Notes: generated by a model not told the origin, from the letters alone. A DNA stretch of 64,000 nt from JAGVSZ01 sp035456405 (GCA_035456405.1 DATIDG010000015.1:92946-156945); one strand, 5' to 3'. Shown: positions 33,409 to 42,261, counted from the stretch's first letter. Numbers and translations: made by a program.

Positions 33409-34302
33409 CTATGACGAACTGCCGACAGCCCGATGGGGGCTCGTGAAATCCTCTTGCGGATCAATCGGCTTGTCGTCATTGGACGAGGCGGTACCCGTCG
33501 CCGCCAGGGCGTCGAAGTCGAAGAGCGCCCGGTCTAGGAGGTGCGACGGCGTGACCCGGGTAAGCGCATTGAAGATCGACTCGATCCGCCCCGGGAACCG
33601 CTTCTCCCACTCGCGCAGCATCGCCTTCGCCTGCGCACGCCGCAGGGTCTCCTGCGAGCCGCAGAGGTTGCACGGAATGATCGGAAACCGCCGCGCTTCG
33701 GCCCATGCGGCGAGATCGGCTTCCGCGACGTACGCGAGCGGACGGATCACGACGTGGTGGCCGTCGTCGGAGACGAGCTTCGGCGGCATCGCCTTGAGCT
33801 TGCCGCCGAAGAAGAGGTTGAGGAAGAACGTCTCGAGGATGTCGTCGCGGTGGTGGCCGAGCGCGATCTTCGTCGCCCCGAGCTCCTTCGCGACGCGGTA
33901 GAGCACGCCGCGCCGCAGCCGCGAGCATAGCCCGCACATCGTGCGTCCCTCGGGCACGACGCGCTTCACGACCGAGTACGTGTCCTGCTGCTCGATGCGG
34001 AAGGGAATGCCGAGCCGCCCGAGGTACTCCGGCAGCACGCGCTCGGGATACCCTGGATGCCGTTGATCGAGGTTGACCGCGACGATCTCGAAATCGAGCG
34101 GCGCCGCGCCGCGGAGCTTCAGCAGGATATGGAGAAGTCCGTAGCTGTCCTTGCCGCCCGAGAGACAGACCATCACGCGGTCGCCGGCGCGGATCATGTC
34201 GAAGTCGGCAATCGCCTGGCCGGCGAGACGGCGCAGCCGCTTCTCGAGCTTGTTCGTCTCGAATGCGGCCTTGCGGACCTGCCGGGCGGTGGGGGCGTTC
34301 AT
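33409..34302 (-). CDS. ttcA: tRNA 2-thiocytidine(32) synthetase
   Basis: Inserts sulfur at C32 of certain tRNAs, using ATP and an Fe-S cluster. The 297-residue protein has the PP-loop SGGKDS (48-53) and the two cluster cysteine pairs CGLC (about 122-125) and CNLC (about 210-213), plus LGHHRDDILETFFLNLFFGG in part. The Pro/Ser-rich C-terminal tail is poorly conserved. It ends 55 bases before the HTH-aminotransferase on the same strand. Confidence 0.96.
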   Translation of the reverse strand: MNAPTARQVRKAAFETNKLEKRLRRLAGQAIADFDMIRAGDRVMVCLSGGKDSYGLLHILLKLRGAAPLDFEIVAVNLDQRHPGYPERVLPEYLGRLGIPFRIEQQDTYSVVKRVVPEGRTMCGLCSRLRRGVLYRVAKELGATKIALGHHRDDILETFFLNLFFGGKLKAMPPKLVSDDGHHVVIRPLAYVAEADLAAWAEARRFPIIPCNLCGSQETLRRAQAKAMLREWEKRFPGRIESIFNALTRVTPSHLLDRALFDFDALAATGTASSNDDKPIDPQEDFTSPHRAVGSSS

Positions 34303-34378
34303 CGGGCGGTTCGGGTGTCGAAGCCGCGGATTATCTCATCGCGACGCCCCGCGGCGGTGCGATTAGACTCCGACTGGA

Positions 34379-35125
34379 ATGCCGCAGCGTCTCGTCGCCA
34401 TCCTGGTGCTCGCAAGTCTCGTCGCGGCATGCGCGACGAAGCTCCCCGACCGCGGCCCACCGCCGCTCACGGCCTCGCCGGACGTCGCGCCGAATTTCGT
34501 GGTGCCGACGATCCGGGAGCGGATGGTATTCCTCGCCCGTCAAGAGTGGGCTCTCTTCGGGCAGCCGGTCGCGGTCCGCGACGGCAACGGCGAACTCGCA
34601 CTCGAATTCCCGCCGGACACCCTAGCGACCCACGAGGTGCAGGCTCCCAGCCTCTCGCGTGTGCTGCTCTACTGGTACGCGGTCACGCGCGAGCCGATCG
34701 TCGGCATCCAGGGCGAACTGCGCCCGTGGTCGGCGGCGTTCATCTCGTGGCTTGCGCGCGGCGCCGGCCTGACCGCCGACGAGTTTCCACCCACGGTCGC
34801 GCACTGGGAGTACATGGCGACCTTCCTCGACAGTGACAACGCCGCGCGCTTCGTGGCGCGCGATCCGCGCGCCTATGCCCCGCGCATGGGTGATCTCGTC
34901 TGTGCGTCCCGCAGCGCTGACGTGCGCGAATTCGCCGCGCTGCGGCGCGGACCGTATCACTGCGATCTCGTCATCGCGTCCGGTGCCGGGGCTATAGAGG
35001 TCATCGGCGGCAATGTCGGCGACGCCGTTGCGCTCGCGCGGCTCGAGGTTGACGGGCGCGGCGTTCTGATGCCGCGCTCCGGGTTGCCGTGGGTCGCCGT
35101 GCTCGAGCAGCGTGACACGCGCTGA
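34379..35125 (+). CDS. DUF2272-type lipoprotein
   Basis: A 248-residue protein with a lipoprotein signal (LVLASLVAAC, Cys19). The mature domain (IRERMVFLARQEWALFGQPV; ELRPWSAAFISWLARGAGL; RPRAYAPRMGDLVC-like) matches the DUF2272 pattern; the W-S-A-AFISW core and a later PYHCDLV resemble NlpC/P60-type Cys-His amidase folds. Function unproven; possibly a peptidoglycan or peptide amidase on the outer membrane. Convergent with folM. Confidence 0.8.
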   Translation: MPQRLVAILVLASLVAACATKLPDRGPPPLTASPDVAPNFVVPTIRERMVFLARQEWALFGQPVAVRDGNGELALEFPPDTLATHEVQAPSLSRVLLYWYAVTREPIVGIQGELRPWSAAFISWLARGAGLTADEFPPTVAHWEYMATFLDSDNAARFVARDPRAYAPRMGDLVCASRSADVREFAALRRGPYHCDLVIASGAGAIEVIGGNVGDAVALARLEVDGRGVLMPRSGLPWVAVLEQRDTR

Positions 35126-35134
35126 GGCGTCGGT

Positions 35135-35887
35135 TCAGAGGTTCACGCTCCGCCCGCCGTCCACGGCAATGATCTGCCCGGTCACGTAGGGCGCATCGGC
35201 CACGAGGTAGTGCACCGCCGCGGCGATGTCCTCCGGCTCGCCGGCGCGCTTCAGCAGCGTGTGCGAGATCACGCGTTGGCGCGCGAGCTCGTCGAACGAG
35301 TCGTCCTCGGGCCAGAGCACCGGTCCCGGCGCGACGCCGTTGACCCGCACCTCCGGCCCCAGCTCGCGCGCGAGCGAGCGGGTGAGCGCCGCGAGACCTG
35401 CCTTCGCGACGCTGTAGACCACGTAGTTCTTCAGCGGCCGGTCGGCGTGGATGTCGGTGATGTTCACGATGCAGCCGCCGGTTTTCCTGAGATGCGGCGC
35501 GGCGGCCTGTGCGAGGAACAGCGGCGCCTTCAGATTGGTGCCGACGAGATTGTCCCAGTCGGACACCTTGATCTCGCCGAGCGGAGTCGGGTGGAAGCTC
35601 GAGGCGTTGTTCACCAGGACGTCGAGCCGCCCGTAGCGCGTGACCGCGGTGCGCACCAGCTCGGGCAGCTCCGCCGAATTCAGCAGGTTCGCCTGCACCG
35701 CGGCGGCCGAGCTCGCGCGCGCCGCATTCAACGCCGCGAGCAGCTGCTGCGCCTCGGGCTTGGCGGAGTGGTAGTGGAGCACGACGGTCGCACCCGCGGC
35801 GTGCAAACGGCGCGAGATCGCCGCACCGACGCGCTTCGCGCCGCCGGTGACCAGCACGACCTTGCCGGTGAGCGCTTCCTGGGCCAT
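35135..35887 (-). CDS. folM: Pteridine reductase / short-chain dehydrogenase
   Basis: A 250-residue SDR. The cofactor motif is TGGAKRVGAAISRRLH with the arginine seen in pteridine reductases; NNASSFHPTPLGEI and the catalytic YSVAKAG (Tyr, Lys) follow, and the C-terminus ends VDGGRSVNL. Pteridine reductases make tetrahydrobiopterin or tetrahydromonapterin and can substitute for dihydrofolate reductase. A strong hairpin lies 4-5 bases before the ATG. The name folM rests on the TGGAKR(V)G and NNAS signature. Confidence 0.85.
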   Translation of the reverse strand: MAQEALTGKVVLVTGGAKRVGAAISRRLHAAGATVVLHYHSAKPEAQQLLAALNAARASSAAAVQANLLNSAELPELVRTAVTRYGRLDVLVNNASSFHPTPLGEIKVSDWDNLVGTNLKAPLFLAQAAAPHLRKTGGCIVNITDIHADRPLKNYVVYSVAKAGLAALTRSLARELGPEVRVNGVAPGPVLWPEDDSFDELARQRVISHTLLKRAGEPEDIAAAVHYLVADAPYVTGQIIAVDGGRSVNL

Positions 35888-35891
35888 GAGA

Positions 35892-35912
35892 TGCCCCCGA
35901 CGCGCGGGGGCA
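35892..35912 (-). other. GC hairpin abutting the folM start
   Basis: TGCCCCCG (35892-35899) and CGGGGGCA (35905-35912) pair around a five-base loop. On the folM strand the 3' arm of the hairpin, with its run of five Gs, ends five bases before ATG 35887. No other ribosome-binding site is visible, so folding could limit translation. Confidence 0.4.
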
Positions 35913-35979
35913 GGACGATGAGATTGCGCATTCTAGCGGATGCGCGCACCATGACCGCCCGCCGCCGCATGCCGCCAGC

Positions 35980-37134
35980 ATGAGCGACCTGCCCCGCCCC
36001 TCCCCCGCAGCCGCCGCGCACAGCGAGCGCGTGGTCGCCAGCATCCGCGCCGAGATCGAGTGCGCGGGCGGCTGGATCGGCTTCGCGCGCTACATGGAGC
36101 TTGCGCTGTACGCGCCCGCGCTCGGCTACTACATGGCCGGCGCGCGCAAGCTCGGGGCGGACGGCGACTTCGTCACCGCGCCGGAGCTCGCGCCGCTATA
36201 CGGCCACACGCTCGCACGCCAGGTGGCGCAGGGGCTCGCGGCCGTCGGGGGCGAGGTGCTCGAGATCGGCGCAGGCAGCGGCGCGCTCGCGGCGTCGCTG
36301 CTCGAGGAGCTGGGAAGACTGGAGCGCCTGCCGGAGAAGTACCTGATCCTCGAGCTCTCGCCCGAGCTGCGCGAGCGCAGCCGCGACACGCTGGCCGCGC
36401 GCGTGCCGCATCTCCTGGAGCGCGTGGCATGGCTGAACGTCCTGCCCCCCGCATTCACCGGCGTCGTCGTCGGAAACGAGGTGCTGGACGCGATGCCGGT
36501 GAGCGTCGTGCGCACGCGCGCCGGGGCAATCGAGGAATCGGGCGTCGCCGTCGCGCGCGGCAATGCGCCGTTCGAGTGGGCGGGCCGTCCGGCCGCGGGC
36601 GAGGTCGCCGGCGCCGCACGGGCGCTTGCGCTGCCCGACGGGTACCGGACGGAAATCGGGCTGGTGGCGCGCGGGTTCGTGTCGAGCGTCGCGAACATGC
36701 TCGAGCGCGGCGTCGCGCTCTTCGTCGACTACGGATTCCCCCGGGCCGAGTACTACCACCCCCAGCGCCGCGAAGGAACGTTGATGTGTCACTACCGCCA
36801 CCGCGCGCACGGCGACCCGTTCTTCCTTCCCGGTCTCCAGGACATCACTGCGCACGTCGACTTTACGGCGATGGCGGAGGCGGCGCACGGCGCCGGCGCC
36901 GACGTGCTCGGCTACGCGACGCAGGCGCAGTTCCTTATCAACTGCGGGCTGACGGAAGTGATGCAGCGCGCCTCGCCGGAGGACGCGAAGGCCTACCTCC
37001 CGCTGGCTGCGGCCGCAAACAGGCTGACCAGCCCGGCCGAGATGGGCGAGCTCTTCAAGGCGCTTGCGTTCGGGCGCGGCGTCGACGCGGAACTCATCGG
37101 CTTCCGTGCCGGCGACCGTCGGCACACGCTCTAA
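35980..37134 (+). CDS. SAM-dependent methyltransferase, MidA/NDUFAF7 family
   Basis: A 384-residue protein of the family that in mitochondria methylates an arginine of complex I subunit NDUFS2. It has the family N-terminus ARYMELALYAPALGYYMAG (in part), GDFVTAPELAPLYG, the SAM motif LEIGAGSGALA, and GNEVLDAMPV. Length is normal. The divergent neighbour is folM. The bacterial substrate is not established. Confidence 0.93.
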   Translation: MSDLPRPSPAAAAHSERVVASIRAEIECAGGWIGFARYMELALYAPALGYYMAGARKLGADGDFVTAPELAPLYGHTLARQVAQGLAAVGGEVLEIGAGSGALAASLLEELGRLERLPEKYLILELSPELRERSRDTLAARVPHLLERVAWLNVLPPAFTGVVVGNEVLDAMPVSVVRTRAGAIEESGVAVARGNAPFEWAGRPAAGEVAGAARALALPDGYRTEIGLVARGFVSSVANMLERGVALFVDYGFPRAEYYHPQRREGTLMCHYRHRAHGDPFFLPGLQDITAHVDFTAMAEAAHGAGADVLGYATQAQFLINCGLTEVMQRASPEDAKAYLPLAAAANRLTSPAEMGELFKALAFGRGVDAELIGFRAGDRRHTL

Positions 37135-37145
37135 GGCGCAAAGCG

Positions 37146-37202
37146 GCCACAGAGAACAACAAGTCAGCGCCGTTCTCTGTGATCTCTGTGCCCTCTGTGG
37201 CT
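37146..37202. repeat. REP-like dispersed repeat, copy 1
   Basis: A 30-bp core at 37173-37202, beginning TTCTCTGTGATCTCTGTG and ending CCTCTGTGGCT, recurs at 61687-61716 with one mismatch. Here the core's end CTCTGTGGC (37193-37201) pairs with GCCACAGAG (37146-37154), so the unit can form a long stem. It lies between two convergent genes, where REP elements typically sit. Confidence 0.75.
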
Positions 37203-37204
37203 GC

Positions 37205-38599
37205 CTAGCTGATCGTAGCGAACAAGTTGTTCAACGCCTCGGCGAGCGTCGGGTGCGCAAAGATCGCCTCCCGCAGCGTGGGGTACGGCAGCTTGCCCAT
37301 CATCGCGATCTGCAGCATGGACATGATCTCGCCGCCCTCGATGCCGAGGACGGTGCACCCGAGGATCTCGCGCGTGTCCGCATTGACGATCGCCTTCATG
37401 AAGCCGCGCGTCTCGCCCATTTCGATCGCGCGCGCGACGCTCGTCATCGGGAGCTTGGCCACCCGGTAGTTCAGGCCGCGCTTTTTCGCCTCGGTCTCGT
37501 TCAGCCCGACCGTGGCGAGCTGCGGGTCGATGAACATCGTGTTCGGCACGTAGCGGCCGTCGATCGTGGCATTGCCGCCATCGAGCCAGTTCGCGCGCAG
37601 CACCCGATAGTCGTCGTACGAGATGTGCGTGAATGCCGGGCCGCCCTTCACGTCGCCGATCGCGTAGATGCCCGGCACGGCTGTTTCGAGGCGGTTGTTC
37701 ACGGGGATGAAGCCCGCCTTGTCGGTGCCGACACCCGCCGCGTGCAAGTTCAGCCGGTCGGAGTTTGGCGCGCGCCCGATCGCGACGAGGAGGTGGCTCC
37801 CGGCGATCTCGCGCGCGCCCTCCGGCGTCTCCACCTGGATCCTCAGGCCGCCGCGTCCCTCGACGCGCAGCGTGTTCGCGTTCTTGACGATCCCGATCCC
37901 GTCCTCGGCGAGGATCTTCTCGACTTCCGCCGACACGTCGGGATCCTCGCGGGGGATCAGGCGGTCGTCGCGGGTAATGACCGTCACGCGCGCCCCGAAA
38001 CGCCGGAACATCTGGCTGAACTCGAGCCCGATGTAGCCGCCGCCGAGCACCACGAGGTGCACCGGCAGGACCTGCAGTTCCATGATGCTCGAGGAGTCGA
38101 GCCAGTCGACGTCGGCGAGCCCCGGAATGGCCGGCACGGCCGGGCGGCCGCCGGTGTTGATCACGATCCGGTCGGCGGTGAGGCGGCGCTCGCCGCCTGC
38201 GTTGAGCGCCACGCACACCGTGCGCGCGTCGACGAAGCTGCCTTCGCCGAACATCAGGTCGATCGCCGGCACGCTCTCGAGCCCGCGCTGGCCGCCGCCC
38301 CGGAACTGCTCGACGATGCCCTGCTTGCGCCGCCACACCTCGGCGAGGTCGACGCGCGGCGCGCCCGCGTGCACGCCGTAGTCGGCGGCACGCCGCGCGA
38401 GATACGCGACGCGCGCCGACGCGACCATGGTCTTGGTCGGCGTGCAGCCGACGTTGATGCAGGTGCCGCCGACGTGCTGGCGCTCCACGACCGCGGTCTT
38501 GCGGCCCGCGCGACCGAGCGCGAGCGCGAGCGGCTTGCCGGACTGGCCGGTGCCGATGATGATCGTGTCGAACTTCTCAGCGGTATTTCCGGAGCTCAT
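37205..38599 (-). CDS. Pyridine nucleotide-disulfide oxidoreductase (mercuric reductase / lipoamide dehydrogenase-like)
   Basis: A 464-residue flavoprotein. The FAD motif IIIGTGQSGKPLA (13-25), redox-active pair C47-INVG-C52 in GGTCINVGCTPTK, NAD(P) motif LVVLGGGYIGLEF, and C-terminal His-Glu pair in AHPTLAEAL are present. The GTGQSG start and CTPTK match the mercuric-reductase-like subgroup, but it lacks the N-terminal heavy-metal domain and the vicinal C-terminal cysteines of MerA, and no mer genes are near. A general NAD(P)H-dependent reductase is the safe call. GAGG is five bases before ATG 38599. Confidence 0.88.
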   Translation of the reverse strand: MSSGNTAEKFDTIIIGTGQSGKPLALALGRAGRKTAVVERQHVGGTCINVGCTPTKTMVASARVAYLARRAADYGVHAGAPRVDLAEVWRRKQGIVEQFRGGGQRGLESVPAIDLMFGEGSFVDARTVCVALNAGGERRLTADRIVINTGGRPAVPAIPGLADVDWLDSSSIMELQVLPVHLVVLGGGYIGLEFSQMFRRFGARVTVITRDDRLIPREDPDVSAEVEKILAEDGIGIVKNANTLRVEGRGGLRIQVETPEGAREIAGSHLLVAIGRAPNSDRLNLHAAGVGTDKAGFIPVNNRLETAVPGIYAIGDVKGGPAFTHISYDDYRVLRANWLDGGNATIDGRYVPNTMFIDPQLATVGLNETEAKKRGLNYRVAKLPMTSVARAIEMGETRGFMKAIVNADTREILGCTVLGIEGGEIMSMLQIAMMGKLPYPTLREAIFAHPTLAEALNNLFATIS

Positions 38600-38724
38600 G
38601 GGAACCTCGTCTTCCTGGGCCGATGCCGGATTAGCGCAAGGACCTGCTCTGCGGTATTGCGCCCGAAGCGTTGGTCGCGGGCGGTCCGCGGGACTTACAC
38701 GGGAGGGCGGGCGCTTCTCGCCGC

Positions 38725-38730
38725 TATAAT
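38725..38730 (+). promoter_or_regulatory. Perfect -10 box just before the cytochrome c gene
   Basis: TATAAT at 38725-38730 lies only ten bases before the chosen GTG start (38741). No clear -35 is present at the normal distance. If used, the mRNA would have almost no leader. Confidence 0.4.
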
Positions 38731-38740
38731 CGACCGCGCC

Positions 38741-39418
38741 GTGCTCCGACTCATCCTCGCCTTGGTCGCAGGCCTGATTGTGCTCGCTGGCGTCGCCGCC
38801 GCGAACCCGCTGGCCGACTACGACCGGAGCGTGGACGAAGCGCGCAAGCGCTGGGCGGAAAGCCCGCACGGACCGATGCTGGAGCGCATCCTGCCGCCGA
38901 CGTTCGCGCCCGCCCAGCTGCCTCAACCCGAGTCACGCGGCGCGGGGCTGGTGGTGCAGTACTGCGTGCAGTGCCACAGCCTTCCCAACCCGGCCATGCA
39001 CCATGCCGCGAAGTGGCCCGGAATCGTCGACCGCATGGTCGTGCGAATGCGAGGCCGCGGGAACATGGGCGACCTGATGAAGGACATGATGGCCGGTGTG
39101 CAGGCGCCGACTGACGAGGAAACGAAGGTCCTGCTCGCCTACCTCCGGAAGAACAGCCAGCGTCCGCTCGACCCCAGGGAGTATCCGGAAGTGGAAAGCC
39201 CCGCCGCGCAGTCGTTCCGGCTGGCGTGCCAGCAGTGCCATGTGCTCCCCGACCCGAAGCGGCACACCGCAAGACAGTGGCCTGCGGTGGTGGAGCGCAT
39301 GCAGCAGCACATGCTCTGGATGAACCGCGTGGTCGGCAACCAGCGCAACCCTTACGAGCCGCAGCTGCGCACCGACGAGATCATCCGGTTCTTGCAGCGT
39401 TACGCCCGCAAAGGCTGA
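38741..39418 (+). CDS. Exported dihaem c-type cytochrome
   Basis: A 225-residue periplasmic protein with a signal peptide ending VAAANP (about residue 21). It has two haem-binding CXXCH motifs, C75-VQ-CH and C163-QQ-CH, each followed by a similar LP(N/D)P sequence, and several methionines as possible axial ligands (MMAGVQAP, MLWMNRV). The two halves look like a duplication. GTG 38741 was chosen because the signal peptide begins there. Electron partner unknown. Confidence 0.85.
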   Translation: MLRLILALVAGLIVLAGVAAANPLADYDRSVDEARKRWAESPHGPMLERILPPTFAPAQLPQPESRGAGLVVQYCVQCHSLPNPAMHHAAKWPGIVDRMVVRMRGRGNMGDLMKDMMAGVQAPTDEETKVLLAYLRKNSQRPLDPREYPEVESPAAQSFRLACQQCHVLPDPKRHTARQWPAVVERMQQHMLWMNRVVGNQRNPYEPQLRTDEIIRFLQRYARKG

Positions 39419-39433
39419 CGCAGGGGGTCCCGC

Positions 39434-40249
39434 TCAGCGCAACTGGTCCCCCAGCCAACCGATGACGCGATCGGCCGCGCGCTGCCAGCCGGTCTCGAGC
39501 ATGACCGCGTGCCCCAGCTCGTCGAGCACTTCGGTCTTCACCCCGATCGCGGCGAAGCCCGCCTGCGACTGCGCAAGCGGAAAGAGGGCGTCCCGCTCGG
39601 CGAGCAGCGCGATGAGCGGCGGCCGGTTCATCAGCCACGCCACCGGCAGGTTGAGGACCGTCATGTCCCAGATCGCGCGCTGCGACTCGCGCTGGAAGCG
39701 GCCGTAGTACGCCAGCAGTCGTTCGGCGGGGAGCGGCCCGCCGAACAGCGCCTGCTGCAACGCTTCGAGCGAGGCTTCGCCGCGCGTCATCATGCCGTTC
39801 AGTTCCGTGAACAGGCCGGGGCGCCCGAGCGCAAGCGCGAGCGAGGCCGGGAACAGTCCCTGTGGCGGCACCGGCGTGAGCAGCGCGGCGGCCGGCACTG
39901 TCTCGCGCTCGAGATACTTCATGATCACCATCGCGCCCATGGAGTGCCCCACGAGCGCCGGCGCGGCGTCGAGCCCGTCGATGGTCTCGGCGAGGTCGTC
40001 CACGTAATCGGCGAGGCTCGCCCACGCGAGCGCCTCGCGACCGGCGCTCCCGCCGTGCCCACGCAGGCTCACCGCATAAGCGGGGAACCCGTGCGCAGCG
40101 AAGTGCGACAGGAAATGCTCTGCCCAGGTCCAGGCCGCGGCGTAGGCGCCGTGCACGAACAGTACCGGCGGGAGCGGCGACTCGATCTGCGGCCGGCACT
40201 CGAGGACCTCGAGGCGGGCCGAGAGTGTGGAGCGCAAGACGTCCGCCAT
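39434..40249 (-). CDS. Alpha/beta hydrolase
   Basis: A 271-residue serine hydrolase. The oxyanion-loop motif FVHGAYAAAWTW, nucleophile elbow GHSMGA (catalytic Ser) and C-terminal DELGHAVMLE (catalytic His) are visible; the acid is probably the Asp in AERDALFP. Substrate unknown. It ends 15 bases from the convergent cytochrome gene and starts 13 bases after the GST gene, likely the same operon. Confidence 0.9.
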   Translation of the reverse strand: MADVLRSTLSARLEVLECRPQIESPLPPVLFVHGAYAAAWTWAEHFLSHFAAHGFPAYAVSLRGHGGSAGREALAWASLADYVDDLAETIDGLDAAPALVGHSMGAMVIMKYLERETVPAAALLTPVPPQGLFPASLALALGRPGLFTELNGMMTRGEASLEALQQALFGGPLPAERLLAYYGRFQRESQRAIWDMTVLNLPVAWLMNRPPLIALLAERDALFPLAQSQAGFAAIGVKTEVLDELGHAVMLETGWQRAADRVIGWLGDQLR

Positions 40250-40262
40250 CGCCGTCCCGCCG

Positions 40263-40883
40263 TCAGCCCGGCACCTTCATGCCGCGCTGAACGGCCGAAC
40301 GCTGCGAGATCCGGTCGAACCAGCGCTTGACGTTTGTGAACGCGCCGAGGTCGGTCTTGTGCCACTCGTACCGCGCGACCCACGGATAGGTGGCGATGTC
40401 GGCGATCGTATACTCGTCGCCCGCGAGGTACGCGGCCTCGCCGAGCCGCTTGTCGAGCACGCCGTAGAGCCGGTCCTTCTCCTTCACGTAACGCTCGATC
40501 GCGTACGGCACCTCGACCTTGGCGGCGCGTAGGAAGTGGTGCACCTGGCCGAAGAACGGGCCGATGCCGCCCATCTGGAACATGAGCCACTGGAGCGCGA
40601 CGTACTTCCCGCTGGTCGAGGCGGGCAGGAACTTTCCGGTTTTGCCGGAGAGATAGATCAGGATCGCGCCGGATTCAAACAGGGGGAACGGCTTGCCCTC
40701 GGGTCCCTCGGAGTCGACGATCGCCGGGATCTTGCTGTTCGGGTCGATCGCCACGAACTCCGGCTTGAACTGGTCGCCCTTGCCGATGTCGATCGGGTGG
40801 ACGTTGTACGCGAGGCCGCACTCCTCCAGCATGATGGATACCTTGCGGCCGTTGGGTGTGCCCCACGTGTAAAGGTCGATCAC
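40263..40883 (-). CDS. Glutathione S-transferase family protein (YfcG/YghU-like)
   Basis: A 206-residue protein with thioredoxin-like N-domain (MIDLYTWGTPNGRKVSIMLEE; NSKIPAI cis-Pro; ESGAILIYL) and an all-helical C-domain (GDEYTIADIATYPWV). The TPNGRKV motif and Asn are typical of YfcG/YghU disulfide-bond reductases acting on glutathione. Upstream of the hydrolase gene on the same strand. Confidence 0.92.
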   Translation of the reverse strand: MIDLYTWGTPNGRKVSIMLEECGLAYNVHPIDIGKGDQFKPEFVAIDPNSKIPAIVDSEGPEGKPFPLFESGAILIYLSGKTGKFLPASTSGKYVALQWLMFQMGGIGPFFGQVHHFLRAAKVEVPYAIERYVKEKDRLYGVLDKRLGEAAYLAGDEYTIADIATYPWVARYEWHKTDLGAFTNVKRWFDRISQRSAVQRGMKVPG

Positions 40884-40974
40884 GAACTCGTCTCCCTGGT
40901 CTGCGACGGGCGGGGGCCAGGCGCGGCGCGCGAAGTGTACACTCGACCGGAGCGCGTAAAGAAGGAACTGCGCC

Positions 40975-41172
40975 GTGCTGAAGTGGCTGTTGACGCTCCT
41001 GGTCGCCCTCGTCGTGCTGACCGCGGTCTCGCCGTGGCTCGGGCGCAGGCTCGGGCTCGGTCGCCTGCCGGGCGACCTGATGGTGCGGGTGAGGGGGCGC
41101 GACTATTACGTGCCTTTCACCACGACGATCCTTCTTTCGCTCGCGCTCACGGCGCTGTCGCGGCTGCTGTAG
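40975..41172 (+). CDS. DUF2905 family small membrane protein
   Basis: A 65-residue protein with two membrane helices flanking the family signature LGRLPGDLMVRVRG, and ending in a hydrophobic helix (TTTILLSLALTALSRLL). GTG 40975 follows GAAGGA by about eight bases. Function unknown. Eight bases separate it from the next gene. Confidence 0.85.
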   Translation: MLKWLLTLLVALVVLTAVSPWLGRRLGLGRLPGDLMVRVRGRDYYVPFTTTILLSLALTALSRLL

Positions 41173-41180
41173 CGAAAGCG

Positions 41181-41663
41181 ATGCGGCGGGCGCTTGCGCT
41201 TCTCGCGGCCGCGCTCGCGGCCGTCGTTGCACTCGCAGTGGGAGGCTGGGCCATGGGACTCTTCGCAGGGAAACCGCCATCGAACCTCGGCGTCAAGGAA
41301 GGGAGGCTCGCGCCTTGCCCCCGTTCGCCCAACTGCGTCGCGAGCCAGGGCGAACCGGCCGATGCGACCCACTACATCGCACCGATCGCGTTCAAGGGTG
41401 ACGGCGGGGCGGCGTGGCGCGCGCTGCGCGAAACGGTCGCCGCATCGGAGCGGGTGAAGATCGTGAACGAGCGCGACGGCTATCTGCGCGCGGAGTTCGC
41501 GACGAAGCTCGTCGGGTTCGTCGACGACGTGGAGTTCCTCCTCGACGCGCCGGCGCGCGTAATTCACGTGCGGTCGGCGTCGCGCCTCGGGTATCGCGAT
41601 TTCGGCGTGAACCGCGCGCGCATCGAGGCGCTGCGCACGCGGCTCGCGGCGCGCACCGCCTAG
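41181..41663 (+). CDS. DUF1499 family exported protein
   Basis: A 160-residue protein with a long N-terminal hydrophobic segment (signal or anchor, residues 3-28) and the DUF1499 core CPRSPNCVASQ, ADATHYIAPI and the closing SRLGYRDFGVNRARIE. Function unknown; often near envelope genes. Probably cotranscribed with DUF2905. Confidence 0.88.
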   Translation: MRRALALLAAALAAVVALAVGGWAMGLFAGKPPSNLGVKEGRLAPCPRSPNCVASQGEPADATHYIAPIAFKGDGGAAWRALRETVAASERVKIVNERDGYLRAEFATKLVGFVDDVEFLLDAPARVIHVRSASRLGYRDFGVNRARIEALRTRLAARTA

Positions 41664-41767
41664 CGAAGGTCCGGGAGAGGGCCACAGCGCAGCTGGACGA
41701 GCGTGGACAACAACGCCTCACGTCGTCGTTCGGCCGAAAGGCCTTCTCAGAACCTACCCAGCATTCG

Positions 41768-42220
41768 TCACGTCCTCGGCGGCTTGCCGCGGGCCGCGCG
41801 GCGGCCGTCGAACCAGGACTTCAGCTCCTCCCAGGTGAGCCGCCCGTCGCGATCGCGGTCGATCTGATCGAATTTGGTCGCGAGCCGCGGCAGGCTGCGC
41901 TCGCACTCGGCGCGGCTGAGCGAGCCGTCGCTGTCGGTGTCGGCGCGCCGGAAATGCTCGGCGAAACCGCTCTCAGTCGCGGCGGCCCGGCTACGGGACT
42001 TGCCCGCCTGCAGGTACGCCGTCAGTTCTTCCCGCGACACGCTGCCGTCGCGATTGCGGTCGATCCGGTCGAACTCGGGCGTGAGCCTCGGCACGGCGCG
42101 CTGCACCTCGGCGCGCGACAGCGCGCCGCTGCCGTCCGCGTCCGCCGCGGCGAAGCGGTCGGTCGCCGCCGCGGGCAAAGCGGTTGCGGCTAGCAGAAGG
42201 AGCGAAGCGCGCATGGGCAT
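41768..42220 (-). CDS. Exported EF-hand calcium-binding protein
   Basis: A 150-residue periplasmic protein with a signal peptide (about 20 residues, ending PAAATD). It has four EF-hand loops: DADGSGALSRAE, DRNRDGSVSREE, DTDSDGSLSRAE and DRDRDGRLTWEE. All keep Asp/Asn at positions 1, 3, 5 and Glu at 12, so calcium binding is expected. Start at ATG 42220; ATG 42214 is possible. It follows the C13-type peptidase gene by 41 bases on the same strand. Confidence 0.88.
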   Translation of the reverse strand: MPMRASLLLLAATALPAAATDRFAAADADGSGALSRAEVQRAVPRLTPEFDRIDRNRDGSVSREELTAYLQAGKSRSRAAATESGFAEHFRRADTDSDGSLSRAECERSLPRLATKFDQIDRDRDGRLTWEELKSWFDGRRAARGKPPRT

Positions 42221-42261
42221 GCGCGGGAAACGTCGGGCGCGGCCGGCCGGTTGATTGCGCA

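Noticed and set aside
37205..38599. Mercuric reductase of a mer operon
   Set aside because: No N-terminal metal-binding domain, no C-terminal vicinal cysteines and no mer genes nearby.
41664..41767. Terminator GGCC-GAAA-GGCC-TTCT after the DUF1499 gene
   Set aside because: The stem is only four base pairs and the T-run is weak, so support is too low.
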